A stretch of 5,147 nucleotides of DNA from Nitrospirota bacterium (GCA_023248505.1 JAHFEM010000196.1:1-5147); one strand, 5' to 3'; positions 1 to 4,584 are shown, counted from the stretch's first letter. Notes: generated by a model from the letters alone, not told the origin. Numbers and translations: made by a program.

Positions 1-251
1 TCATGTCCAAAAAGCTCGCTCTCCAAGAGCGTCTCGGAGAGGGCCGCGCAATTTACTTTAATAAAGGGTTTCCCTACGCGGGGACTGTTTTCGTGGATGA
101 GTTTTGCAATCAGTCCTTTGCCGGTCCCACTCTCGCCTCGTAGAAGAACGGTGGCCTTACTTTGGCCTACCTGCACCAGTTCTCTGAAAACTTCCTTCAT
201 CGCGGGGCTGCAACCGATCAATGTATCGGAAAGGTGTTGCCCAAAGGCCAT
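1..251 (-). CDS. Sigma-54-dependent activator, AAA+ domain at the N-terminus (5' part only)
   Basis: Bacterial enhancer-binding protein that would use ATP hydrolysis to remodel sigma-54 RNA polymerase at -24/-12 promoters. Only the first 83 residues are in the window; the gene runs off the left edge. Seen: the family entry motif [11 protein letters not shown] (residues 11-21), Walker A GESGTGKG (39-46, K45 binding phosphate), and [11 protein letters not shown] then LLESELFGH (61-83), after which the GAFTGA loop would follow outside the window. The family usually has Glu after the Walker lysine; here it is Gly46. The ATG at 251 is secure: AGGAGGAG lies just upstream and an in-frame TAG sits three codons before it. 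The protein therefore has no N-terminal receiver or GAF domain, as in PspF. The next gene upstream on this strand is a lone receiver protein, so this may be the output half of a split NtrC-like regulator. The C-terminal DNA-binding domain is not visible. Confidence 0.93.
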   Translation of the reverse strand, partial: MAFGQHLSDTLIGCSPAMKEVFRELVQVGQSKATVLLRGESGTGKGLIAKLIHENSPRVGKPFIKVNCAALSETLLESELFGH

Positions 252-262
252 CTGCTCCTCCT

Positions 263-304
263 AAAACAAAACGTCCCATCTCAAATTGAACTTTGAGATG
301 GGAC
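263..304 (-). promoter_or_regulatory. Leader hairpin with T-rich tail before the activator gene (attenuator or operator)
   Basis: Perfect 13-bp inverted repeat, GTCCCATCTCAAA and its complement (273-285 and 292-304), with a 6-nt loop. Read on the minus strand it is followed at once by GTTTTGTTTT and then the ribosome binding site. It lies between the predicted promoter (337-366) and the start codon (251). It could be an intrinsic terminator ending transcripts from the receiver gene, a leader attenuator, or a dimer-binding operator such as an autoregulatory site. The T-tract exists only in the minus direction, which favours an RNA hairpin. Confidence 0.7.
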
Positions 305-336
305 ATCGTCGTCAGACACATCTTTGTGTTTCCCGG

Positions 337-366
337 ATCTTACCTTGATTCAAATCTAAGAGTCAA
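337..366 (-). promoter_or_regulatory. Predicted sigma-70 promoter of the activator gene
   Basis: Minus-strand TTGACT (361-366), an 18-bp spacer and TAAGAT (337-342). The start site would be near 330, giving a leader of about 80 nt that includes the hairpin at 273-304. A 5-bp inverted repeat CTTGA/TCAAG (344-348 and 363-367) spans the spacer and -35 box, and a second one ACACA/TGTGT (316-320 and 325-329) lies at the predicted start; either could be a regulator site. No convincing -24/-12 sigma-54 promoter was seen here. Confidence 0.5.
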
Positions 367-478
367 GTTCTGACGGTCTTTCAAAATCCCTTACCTGTAT
401 AGAAACACAGTTCCGAAGAGGAAAGTACTGCAGCGGAAGAGGTGCAGGGAGGATGTTGCGGTTCCCACAGAACACCCT

Positions 479-853
479 TTATGGGCCGAATCGGAAGAAG
501 CGCTCCATGACCGCTTCCAGTTGTGCGCACGTGAACGGTTTCTCCAAATATGGATTTCCTGTCGCTTGGAGGAAGGAGGTCGTCTGTCGGTTGGCCAGGT
601 CCCCCGTCACGAAGATGATCCGGGCCGCCAAATCCGCTGATCGCGCTTTGATGTTCTCGTACAAGGCTTTGCCGTCCATATCCGGCATCCGCATGTCCAG
701 CAGAATCGCGTCATACTTTTGATCGTCCACCTTGCGAAGCGCCGCCTCTGCATCCGAAGCCTGATCGACCCGGTCGCCGGATCTGGAAAGCAGCAGGGTG
801 AGTAGATCGAGAATGACCGGCTCGTTGTCCACCACCAGAATGTTCCTGTCCAT
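479..853 (-). CDS. Stand-alone response regulator receiver protein (CheY-like)
   Basis: A 124-residue cytoplasmic receiver domain that would accept a phosphoryl group from a histidine kinase not present in the window. Seen: N-terminal ILVVDNEP (residues 5-12), phospho-acceptor D53 in ILLDMRMPDMDG, switch threonine T83 in IIFVTGD, aromatic Y102 and lysine K105 in YLEKPF. The second residue of the usual acidic pair is Asn10 rather than Asp, a variant found in many active receivers. No output domain follows and the gene ends just after the last helix, so it must act through a partner protein. The start at 853 is chosen because AAGGGG lies six bases upstream and the domain begins at once. An upstream in-frame ATG (1006) would add 51 residues of non-domain sequence. 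The next gene on this strand is a sigma-54 activator lacking a receiver, the obvious candidate partner, though no data here prove it. Confidence 0.93.
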   Translation of the reverse strand: MDRNILVVDNEPVILDLLTLLLSRSGDRVDQASDAEAALRKVDDQKYDAILLDMRMPDMDGKALYENIKARSADLAARIIFVTGDLANRQTTSFLQATGNPYLEKPFTCAQLEAVMERFFRFGP

Positions 854-1097
854 TGTGAACCCCTTATGAAAGACCTGATGGGGATCTGACTCTCCCCTCT
901 TTACCCCGTTGTAACCTGCGATTCCCTTCCCATGGAAGGAAGCGGCGCGGGGTGGGCGAATCATCGGCATGAAATCGGGCGTCGAGCCGCTCCAGGTCGG
1001 GGGCAAAGAGGGAATTTATTCAAACGGCCATCGCGGGAGCATGGGTGCCGGCCTGTGAACTGTGAGAAAAAATGACGTTTGTACTGCGTCCTGGTCT

Positions 1098-1127
1098 ACC
1101 TTATTAATATTTTAGTCGAAGGGTCAA
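1098..1127 (-). promoter_or_regulatory. Predicted sigma-70 promoter of the receiver gene
   Basis: Minus-strand TTGACC (1122-1127), an 18-bp AT-rich spacer and TAAGGT (1098-1103). It has the same 18-bp spacing and TAAG-type -10 as the activator promoter. It implies a long leader of about 240 nt before the receiver start at 853; a closer promoter could have been missed. Confidence 0.4.
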
Positions 1128-1206
1128 GGACCTCGATCAGCGCTGCGGTTGAGGTAGAAGTCCGAGACCCTGCGGAGGTTCTCTCCCCCTCCCCATCTCA
1201 CCTCCG

Positions 1207-1222
1207 GGAATGAAAGCATTCC
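1207..1222. promoter_or_regulatory. Inverted repeat abutting the HU promoter
   Basis: Perfect 6-bp arms GGAATG/CATTCC around AAAG, ending two bases before the -35 box of the HU promoter. The position suits an activator or repressor site. On the plus strand it is followed by TTTT, so a weak upstream terminator is the alternative. Confidence 0.4.
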
Positions 1223-1224
1223 TT

Positions 1225-1253
1225 TTGACTTTCTCTGAGCGACTCGGTACAAT
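1225..1253 (+). promoter_or_regulatory. Near-consensus sigma-70 promoter of the HU-HTH operon
   Basis: TTGACT (1225-1230), exactly 17 bp, then TACAAT (1248-1253): one mismatch to consensus in each box. The start would be near 1260, giving a short leader of about 35 nt to the GTG start at 1295. This suggests strong expression, as expected for a nucleoid protein. Confidence 0.75.
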
Positions 1254-1294
1254 TCTCCATTTACTTATTACTTAATCTCTTATCGGAGGGTTTC

Positions 1295-1573
1295 GTGAAC
1301 AAGAAAGAGCTTCTTGAAGCAATCACAAAGAACCATGCGGGCAATGGGATCAGTAAAAAAGAGATTGCCGGCATTATCGACGGCACCTTTGCGGCAATCG
1401 CGAAAGGAATCAAGAAAGCGGGGAGATTCTCTTTTCCGGACTTCGGGACATTTACGGTGAAGAGCCGTGCGGCGCGCAAGGGGAGGAATCCGAGGACCGG
1501 CGAGACGATCAAGATCAAGGCGAGCAAATCAGTGAAATTTAAGGCGGCCCCGGTTCTGAAGAAGGGTCTGTAA
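1295..1573 (+). CDS. HU-family DNA-binding (histone-like) protein
   Basis: A 92-residue nucleoid-associated protein, expected to act as a dimer that binds and bends DNA with little sequence preference. Seen: N-terminal helical half (residues 3-42, NKKELLEAITKN then SKKEIAGIIDGTFAAIAKGI), the turn FPDFGTFTV (47-55), and the arm signature RKGRNPRTGETIKI (61-74), with P66 as the expected intercalating proline. The full length matches the family (about 90). It starts with GTG preceded by GGAGGG at four bases. The LuxR-type HTH gene begins 23 bases after its stop with no visible terminator, so the two are probably cotranscribed. HU and IHF subunits are close relatives; the arm sequence fits HU or a histone-like paralogue, and the subclass cannot be fixed by eye. 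Confidence 0.95.
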   Translation: MNKKELLEAITKNHAGNGISKKEIAGIIDGTFAAIAKGIKKAGRFSFPDFGTFTVKSRAARKGRNPRTGETIKIKASKSVKFKAAPVLKKGL

Positions 1574-1596
1574 TCAGAGAAGGAAATCGATCCACG

Positions 1597-1857
1597 TTGA
1601 AGAAACAAGAAAACCAAGACAGGGAAATCATTTCCAGGGCAGTTCGCCCGCGGGAGCTATCGAAACGGGAGAAGGAGGTTGTCCAACTCGTGGCAGAGGG
1701 TTATAAGAACCGGGAAGTCGCAGAAAAGCTTGGAATCAGTGTAAAGACGGTGGAGACCCACCGGGCCAACATCATGAACAAGCTGGCCTTTCGCAACGTC
1801 GTACAACTGGTCCGCTACGCCATCCGGAAGGGGCTTGTCTCCCTCGAGATCGAATAA
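1597..1857 (+). CDS. Stand-alone LuxR/GerE-type helix-turn-helix regulator
   Basis: An 86-residue DNA-binding protein consisting almost wholly of a LuxR-type HTH domain. Seen: LSKREKEVVQLVAEGYKNRE (residues 21-40), VAEKLGIS (41-48), the recognition helix region VKTVETHRANIMNKL (49-63), and the dimerisation helix VVQLVRYAIRKGLV (68-81). It has no receiver or ligand-binding domain, like the single-domain regulator GerE. Control must therefore come from expression level or a partner protein. The predicted start is TTG with AAGGA 12 bases upstream, a weak and slightly distant site that suggests low translation compared with HU; no in-frame ATG lies before the domain. It probably shares the HU promoter. 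Its 3' end lies 12 bases from the convergent J-domain gene, with no clear terminator between them. Confidence 0.88.
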   Translation: MKKQENQDREIISRAVRPRELSKREKEVVQLVAEGYKNREVAEKLGISVKTVETHRANIMNKLAFRNVVQLVRYAIRKGLVSLEIE

Positions 1858-1869
1858 ACTACTAACACT

Positions 1870-2886
1870 CTATGCCCTAAAACGGCCCGATTGCTTTTTT
1901 CTCTTTTCAGCTTTCTTTTGGTAGATTTTGATCAGTCTTTCGATCTTGTCTAGCTTTTCTTTAAGCTCTCTTTCGGCCATCGAAATGTCTGCAATAATCC
2001 TTCGGGCAAGCTCATTTCGATCTTTGGTCTCAAATTTCCAGGCGGGATCCTTACGCGCTAACAGCTTTATCTCCTGTTTTATTTTCTGGCCCTGAGCGAT
2101 GAGGAATTCAGAAAGCCGATTCAGATCAAAGATTCCGACCGCTTTCGCTTGAGGGTCGGAAATCAACTGGACAGAAACCGATAACATTTCCAATGTCTCT
2201 AAGTCATTTGCCTTATAGGCGGCGACAACATCCGACCAGAGTTCCCGAGCAGACTCATTTGACTCCAAACCTGTGTCCGGATGAAGAGTCCGAGCCATTT
2301 GTCGATATAGATTCTTAATCTTTTGTTCTTTCTGATTTTTCTGACATTCAATGAACTCGAATTCTTTTCGATCTCTTTTTCTCTTGGGTCGGCTACCCTC
2401 CATAAATGAAGCCATACGCTCAAATAGTTCCTCAAAAACCACTTCCTCCTCGAAAGGATCTTCCGGGTCTTGGTCAGATTCAGAATTCGGTTCGCCCCCA
2501 TTCATGTTGCCCTGACCAGCCTGATGTTTTGCTTCTTCATATTCCTGATTTGCGAATTCATAGGCTTTTTGAGGCGAGACGAATTCTTCATAAACCAATT
2601 GTTCAATGCGGCCGAGCAAAATTGCCTTGTTTTGCAGTTCACTCTGGAGCCTTGCGACCTTTTCCATTTTTTCTCCGGCAATACCGGTGATCCAATTCCA
2701 GTAGGAAGGGCGAACGACATTCAAATAATGAGACAACTCCTGCCTGTTTTTTAAAAGCGTTTTTTGCGCCCGCTTGAATTCAGAGAGCGCGTTTTTCCGA
2801 ATGGGCGCTTGATCAATCACGATCAGCGCTTTACAGCCTGTGGAGCCGTGGACACTCTTTTGTGGACGTTTTTGGGGTTTCTTCAT
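1870..2886 (-). CDS. Coiled-coil protein with a divergent central J-domain
   Basis: A 338-residue soluble, highly charged protein. Seen: basic N-terminus (1-17), predicted helical region (35-125), an acidic linker rich in E, D and S (130-155), basic KRKRDRKEF (168-176), then QKIKNLYRQMARTLHPD (188-204), the helix II plus HPD core of a J-domain, followed by a helix and AAYKANDLETLEML (222-235). The C-terminus (260-330) is Lys/Glu-rich and probably coiled coil. J-domains stimulate the DnaK ATPase through HPD; here the domain is internal and the protein lacks the Gly/Phe, zinc-finger and DnaJ C-terminal regions, so it is a J-protein of unknown client. The ATG at 2886 is the only canonical start after an in-frame stop, but it has no clear ribosome binding site; a 19-codon ORF ending in an ATGA overlap could couple its translation. 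Sampled lines are about 40-50% G+C, against about 60% in the next genes, which hints at separate acquisition. Confidence 0.85.
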   Translation of the reverse strand: MKKPQKRPQKSVHGSTGCKALIVIDQAPIRKNALSEFKRAQKTLLKNRQELSHYLNVVRPSYWNWITGIAGEKMEKVARLQSELQNKAILLGRIEQLVYEEFVSPQKAYEFANQEYEEAKHQAGQGNMNGGEPNSESDQDPEDPFEEEVVFEELFERMASFMEGSRPKRKRDRKEFEFIECQKNQKEQKIKNLYRQMARTLHPDTGLESNESARELWSDVVAAYKANDLETLEMLSVSVQLISDPQAKAVGIFDLNRLSEFLIAQGQKIKQEIKLLARKDPAWKFETKDRNELARRIIADISMAERELKEKLDKIERLIKIYQKKAEKRKKQSGRFRA

Positions 2887-2940
2887 ATCGAGGCGAGAAT
2901 CATGCCGGTGCTCCGGCCGGACCTTATGGTCTGGGGAATC

Positions 2941-2969
2941 ATCTTAGCTTAAATTTCAAGATCTGTAAA
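2941..2969 (-). promoter_or_regulatory. Predicted sigma-70 promoter of the J-domain gene
   Basis: Minus-strand TTTACA (2964-2969), 17 bp, TAAGAT (2941-2946). The start would be near 2934, with a leader of about 48 nt that contains GACC/GGTC and CCGG/CCGG inverted repeats (2911-2929) and a 19-codon ORF beginning at 2942 whose TGA overlaps the J-gene ATG. It allows the J-domain gene to be expressed apart from the upstream three-gene cluster. Confidence 0.5.
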
Positions 2970-2987
2970 TCAGGAATCTCTTCGCAT

Positions 2988-3194
2988 TTAATATTCATGC
3001 CGCGATTTACGCAGTCGGGCCTCTTCCTCTGCAAGTTCCCGATCGATTCCGCGGCGGATGAGATCGATCATCGATCGGCCGGTCCGTTTCTTCCAGCGAA
3101 GCAGCCGGCGGTACTGTTCCGAATAAAGAAGGACCTGAGTCCGCACCAGGGCCGCCTCCTCGCCTACCGCGTACTGCGGCTTTTTTTTCTTCAA
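2988..3194 (-). CDS. Small ribbon-helix-helix (CopG/Arc-type) protein
   Basis: A 68-residue predicted DNA-binding protein. Seen: a Lys-rich tip MKKKKP, a beta-strand VRTQVLL (residues 17-23), helix A EQYRRLLRWKKRTG (26-39), and helix B SMIDLIRRGIDREL (41-54), preceded by the usual G-R-S turn. This is the ribbon-helix-helix pattern of antitoxins and small repressors, which bind tandem operator repeats as dimers of dimers. The TTG start overlaps the stop of the previous gene by four bases (TTGA), with AGGAGGGG eight bases upstream, so it is translationally coupled. A GTG at codon 17 also has a strong GAGGAGG site and would give a shorter protein starting at the beta-strand. A run of eight A occupies codons 3-5. 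No toxin partner of a known family is adjacent, so an antitoxin role is not supported; autoregulation of the cluster is the simplest guess. Confidence 0.82.
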   Translation of the reverse strand: MKKKKPQYAVGEEAALVRTQVLLYSEQYRRLLRWKKRTGRSMIDLIRRGIDRELAEEEARLRKSRHEY

Positions 3195-3538
3195 AACAAT
3201 CGCCCCTCCTTCTCCTGCTGACGCCGGCGCGCGATCTCGTAGGCCTTTTCCAGGGTGAGGCCGTTCTGATGCATGGCGACCATCTGCCGCACCAAGGGAA
3301 TCTGATCCCGGTTGTAGAGCCGTCTTGCGCGCTGTCGAACCTGCTTTGCGATCACATCCAGGTACTGACGCTCCAGAAGATAGTGGATGGTATTTCTATA
3401 TTGGATCTTGTTTTCTTTGGACGCGGGACATCCGGCCAAAAATCTCCGGAGAGGCACGAATCGCTCGTCGGTGGGCAAGACATCCACCAATTTTACGTGC
3501 TTCATTTCCCGTGTTCTGCGTATTCGTTTTCCTGACAT
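3191..3538 (-). CDS. Small basic protein of unknown function, C-terminal half MerR-like
   Basis: A 115-residue, strongly basic, probably helical protein. I do not recognise the family with confidence. The stretch RRLYNRDQIPLVRQMVAMHQNGLTLEK is spaced like the second half of a MerR-type HTH (Y-x3-D-I then hydrophobic helix, G-L-T-L-E-K); it covers residues 72-98. The N-terminal half (MKHVKLVDVLPTDERFVPLRRFL, 12-34) has no recognised motif. Two starts compete. The ATG at 3538 has GAGGAAG about six bases upstream and overlaps the previous gene by 37 bases. The ATG at 3505 overlaps the previous stop as ATGA and would give 104 residues. I give the longer form because of its better ribosome binding site. 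Its stop overlaps the start of the RHH gene, so the three genes form one translational unit. A nucleic-acid-binding role is inferred from charge and context only. Confidence 0.78.
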   Translation of the reverse strand: MSGKRIRRTREMKHVKLVDVLPTDERFVPLRRFLAGCPASKENKIQYRNTIHYLLERQYLDVIAKQVRQRARRLYNRDQIPLVRQMVAMHQNGLTLEKAYEIARRRQQEKEGRLF

Positions 3539-3978
3539 ACCGCTTCCTCATAAGCCAGTCGGATGCACTGGCGAAATTTCCAGATTCCGTCCCCTCCTAA
3601 AGGGACCGAGACCTGGAACTCTTCTTTCTTCCCCAAGAGGCTCTGTTGACCGTTGAAGAAGAAGACGCCATTCTCCGCCAGCACGACCGAAAGCTGCTTC
3701 CGTCTCCCCTGGTACTGATGGATCAGCTCCACCAGATTCCCGGGCTTGGGCGCTTCCAACGCCCATCCCAATTTCCCCAAATCTTCCCGGGAGAGTCGAT
3801 AGGCCAGCTTGTGATTCCAATCGTACTTGTGTCCTCCCTCCTTCGGGATGATCCTTTCCGTTCCGGCGAAGGCGCGCGCCATCTCGAGCCAGACGCTCCA
3901 CTCGTCATGATAGACCTTTGCTCCCAAACGAAGGGCGCCCGATCCTCTAAACCAGACTTCTTCAAATAGACGCATCAT
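3502..3978 (-). CDS. Predicted Whirly-like single-stranded-nucleic-acid-binding protein
   Basis: A 158-residue soluble protein, first in a coupled cluster. Seen: a strand region ALRLGAKVYHDEWSVWLEMARAF (residues 15-37), motif KYDWNHK then AYRLSREDLGKL (51-70), strand NLVELIHQY (81-89), strands KQLSVVL and GVFFFNG (94-110), strand EEFQVSVPL (119-127), and a C-terminal helix GIWKFRQCIRLAYEEAV (131-147). This order of two beta-sheet halves with a YDW-x-x-K motif followed by a Leu-Ser-x-x-(E/D)-x-G helix and a terminal helix closely resembles plant Whirly proteins as I remember them (YDWSRKQ, then LSVTEIGTL), which bind single-stranded DNA as tetramers. The resemblance is by eye and needs a profile search; an unrelated beta-rich protein is the alternative. 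The start ATGATG at 3978 has no good ribosome binding site, and a leaderless transcript is possible (see 3981-4010). Confidence 0.75.
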   Translation of the reverse strand: MMRLFEEVWFRGSGALRLGAKVYHDEWSVWLEMARAFAGTERIIPKEGGHKYDWNHKLAYRLSREDLGKLGWALEAPKPGNLVELIHQYQGRRKQLSVVLAENGVFFFNGQQSLLGKKEEFQVSVPLGGDGIWKFRQCIRLAYEEAVCQENEYAEHGK

Positions 3979-3980
3979 CT

Positions 3981-4010
3981 ATTCTACATAGAATCTACAT
4001 AGAGATACAA
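3981..4010 (-). promoter_or_regulatory. Tandem 10-bp repeats overlapping a predicted promoter of the cluster
   Basis: TCTACATAGA occurs at 3983-3992 and again at 3994-4003, an 11-bp pitch, so both copies face the same side of the helix. The first copy is also part of the inverted repeat ATTCTA-CA-TAGAAT (3981-3994). On the minus strand, TTGTAT (4005-4010), 18 bp and TAGAAT (3981-3986) form a possible promoter that contains both repeats; its start would fall at or next to the ATG at 3978. Ribbon-helix-helix proteins typically bind such repeats, and one is encoded in this cluster, so this is a candidate autoregulatory operator (inference). Confidence 0.5.
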
Positions 4011-4012
4011 CC

Positions 4013-4052
4013 AAAAAAAGAGCCGCGGATCCATTTCGGATGGTCCCCCGCG
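4013..4052 (-). terminator. Intrinsic-terminator-like hairpin upstream of the Whirly-like gene
   Basis: On the minus strand, GGACCAT and ATGG(A)TCC (4040-4046 and 4027-4034) pair around the 5-nt loop CCGAA, extended by CGC/GCG (4050-4052 and 4024-4026) with small bulges: about 10 pairs. CTC-type bases and then seven T follow (4013-4019). It sits only about 35 bases before the first gene. Either it ends transcripts arriving from the right, leaving a promoter at 3981-4010 to drive the cluster, or it is an attenuator in the leader of a promoter at 4060-4087. Confidence 0.6.
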
Positions 4053-4059
4053 TGAAACA

Positions 4060-4087
4060 AACTTAACTGAACGTTCAGTTACCGCAA
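4060..4087 (-). promoter_or_regulatory. Possible leftward promoter containing palindrome 1
   Basis: Minus-strand TTGCGG (4082-4087), 16 bp, TAAGTT (4060-4065). The boxes are only moderate, but the spacer is almost entirely the 18-bp palindrome at 4064-4081, the classic placement for a TetR-type repressor. Transcripts would cross the terminator-like hairpin before reaching the Whirly-like gene. Confidence 0.3.
4064..4081. promoter_or_regulatory. Perfect 18-bp palindrome, TetR-type operator candidate (site 1)
   Basis: TAACTGAAC followed by its exact complement GTTCAGTTA. Length, symmetry without spacer, and the TGAACGTTCA core are typical of operators bound by TetR/AcrR-family dimers. A near-identical copy lies at 4324-4341. 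No complete TetR gene is in the window, so the regulator is unassigned. Confidence 0.6.
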
Positions 4088-4323
4088 TCAATCTTTTCCG
4101 CCGCCAAAAACCCGCCCCCGCCTCCCCGGATCTTCCCTCTCCGCAACATCCCCGCCTCATTCTACGTACCGCCTCTTGCACAATCATCACCCGCAGAACA
4201 AACTCTCAAAAACTCTTGCAAAGGGTCCTTAGAGGGGGAAGATCCCGGAATGGCGCGGGACGGGGTGGAGTTTGGACGAGGCGACAAGGAAGCGGTTGGC
4301 CGGCGGAAAAAATAATATTCCGA

Positions 4324-4341
4324 TAACTGAATGTTCAGTTA
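4324..4341. promoter_or_regulatory. Near-perfect 18-bp palindrome, TetR-type operator candidate (site 2)
   Basis: TAACTGAATGTTCAGTTA differs from site 1 at one base, which breaks only the central pair. It lies four bases before an ATG (4346) that opens a 48-codon reading frame beginning MRKKEKRIK. This is the usual position for an autoregulatory operator in front of a tetR gene. Confidence 0.55.
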
Positions 4342-4584
4342 AATAATGCGGAAAAAAGAGAAGCGGATAAAGTTTGAGGGGCAACGTGAAGACTCTCGAA
4401 TGCGAGGGAAAACGGATTTGGTATTCCCTTTGGCGGGGCGCTTCCGTAGGAGGAGGACGCCGCGGCGTATGAATCCTTTAAGCCGTATGTAAGCCCTTTC
4501 GGGGGTCAGCACATGCATCCCGGATCTCAATTTATGAATGATCAAAAGATACACTGTATCCAATGATCCTCGCTGCGAGGCCTG

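Larger units (their letters stand above)
854..1294. other. Divergent intergenic control region between the receiver gene and the HU gene
   Basis: 441 bases without a supported gene. It holds a predicted leftward promoter (1098-1127), a rightward promoter (1225-1253) and an inverted repeat just upstream of the latter (1207-1222). A 6-bp inverted repeat CCTTCC-CAT-GGAAGG sits at 925-939 in the receiver gene's leader, which would be about 240 nt long if transcription starts near 1091. No tRNA, rRNA or recognisable riboswitch was seen. Confidence 0.6.
4063..4342. repeat. Imperfect inverted repeat of about 280 bp with a palindrome at each end
   Basis: The two 18-bp palindromes form the outer ends. 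Inside them, CCGCAATCAATC on the left faces a related 13-nt segment on the right (4311-4323), then TTTTCCGCCG (4094-4103) faces its exact complement CGGCGGAAAA (4301-4310). Further in, GGATCTTCCCTCT (4128-4140) faces AGAGGGGGAAGATCC (4231-4245) after an insertion of about 30 nt in the right arm. The left arm is C-rich and the right arm G/purine-rich. Both ends read TTAACTGAA going inward. No flanking target duplication other than the TTAA is evident. It could be an inverted promoter duplication or a MITE-like element. A leftward ORF of 68 codons (3984-4190) across it is not convincing. Confidence 0.55.

Noticed and set aside
251..479. Sigma-54 (-24/-12) promoter for the activator gene
   Set aside because: No GG and GC elements with the required 10-bp separation were found; a sigma-70-like pair fits better.
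854..1006. N-terminal extension of the receiver protein to an upstream ATG at 1006
   Set aside because: The extra 51 residues have no domain character, while the ATG at 853 has a good ribosome site and the receiver fold starts there.
1261..1617. Leftward 118-codon frame opposite the HU gene
   Set aside because: It is the antisense shadow of a clear HU gene and has no protein family character.
2862..3221. Rightward open frames opposite the J-domain and RHH genes (also 2406-2754)
   Set aside because: They are antisense to genes with recognisable domains and lack ribosome binding sites.
2988..3538. Toxin-antitoxin pair formed by the RHH protein and its upstream neighbour
   Set aside because: The neighbour has no RelE, MazF, PIN, Fic or HipA-like motif; it looks like another basic nucleic-acid-binding protein, so a toxin role is not supported.
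3984..4190. Leftward 68-codon open frame upstream of the Whirly-like gene
   Set aside because: It lies across the inverted repeat, palindrome and terminator-like hairpin, and its composition reflects the G-rich strand of that non-coding DNA.
4050..4350. CRISPR array or integron attC site
   Set aside because: There are only two copies of the palindrome, inverted-arm symmetry rather than regular direct repeats, and no cas or integrase gene.
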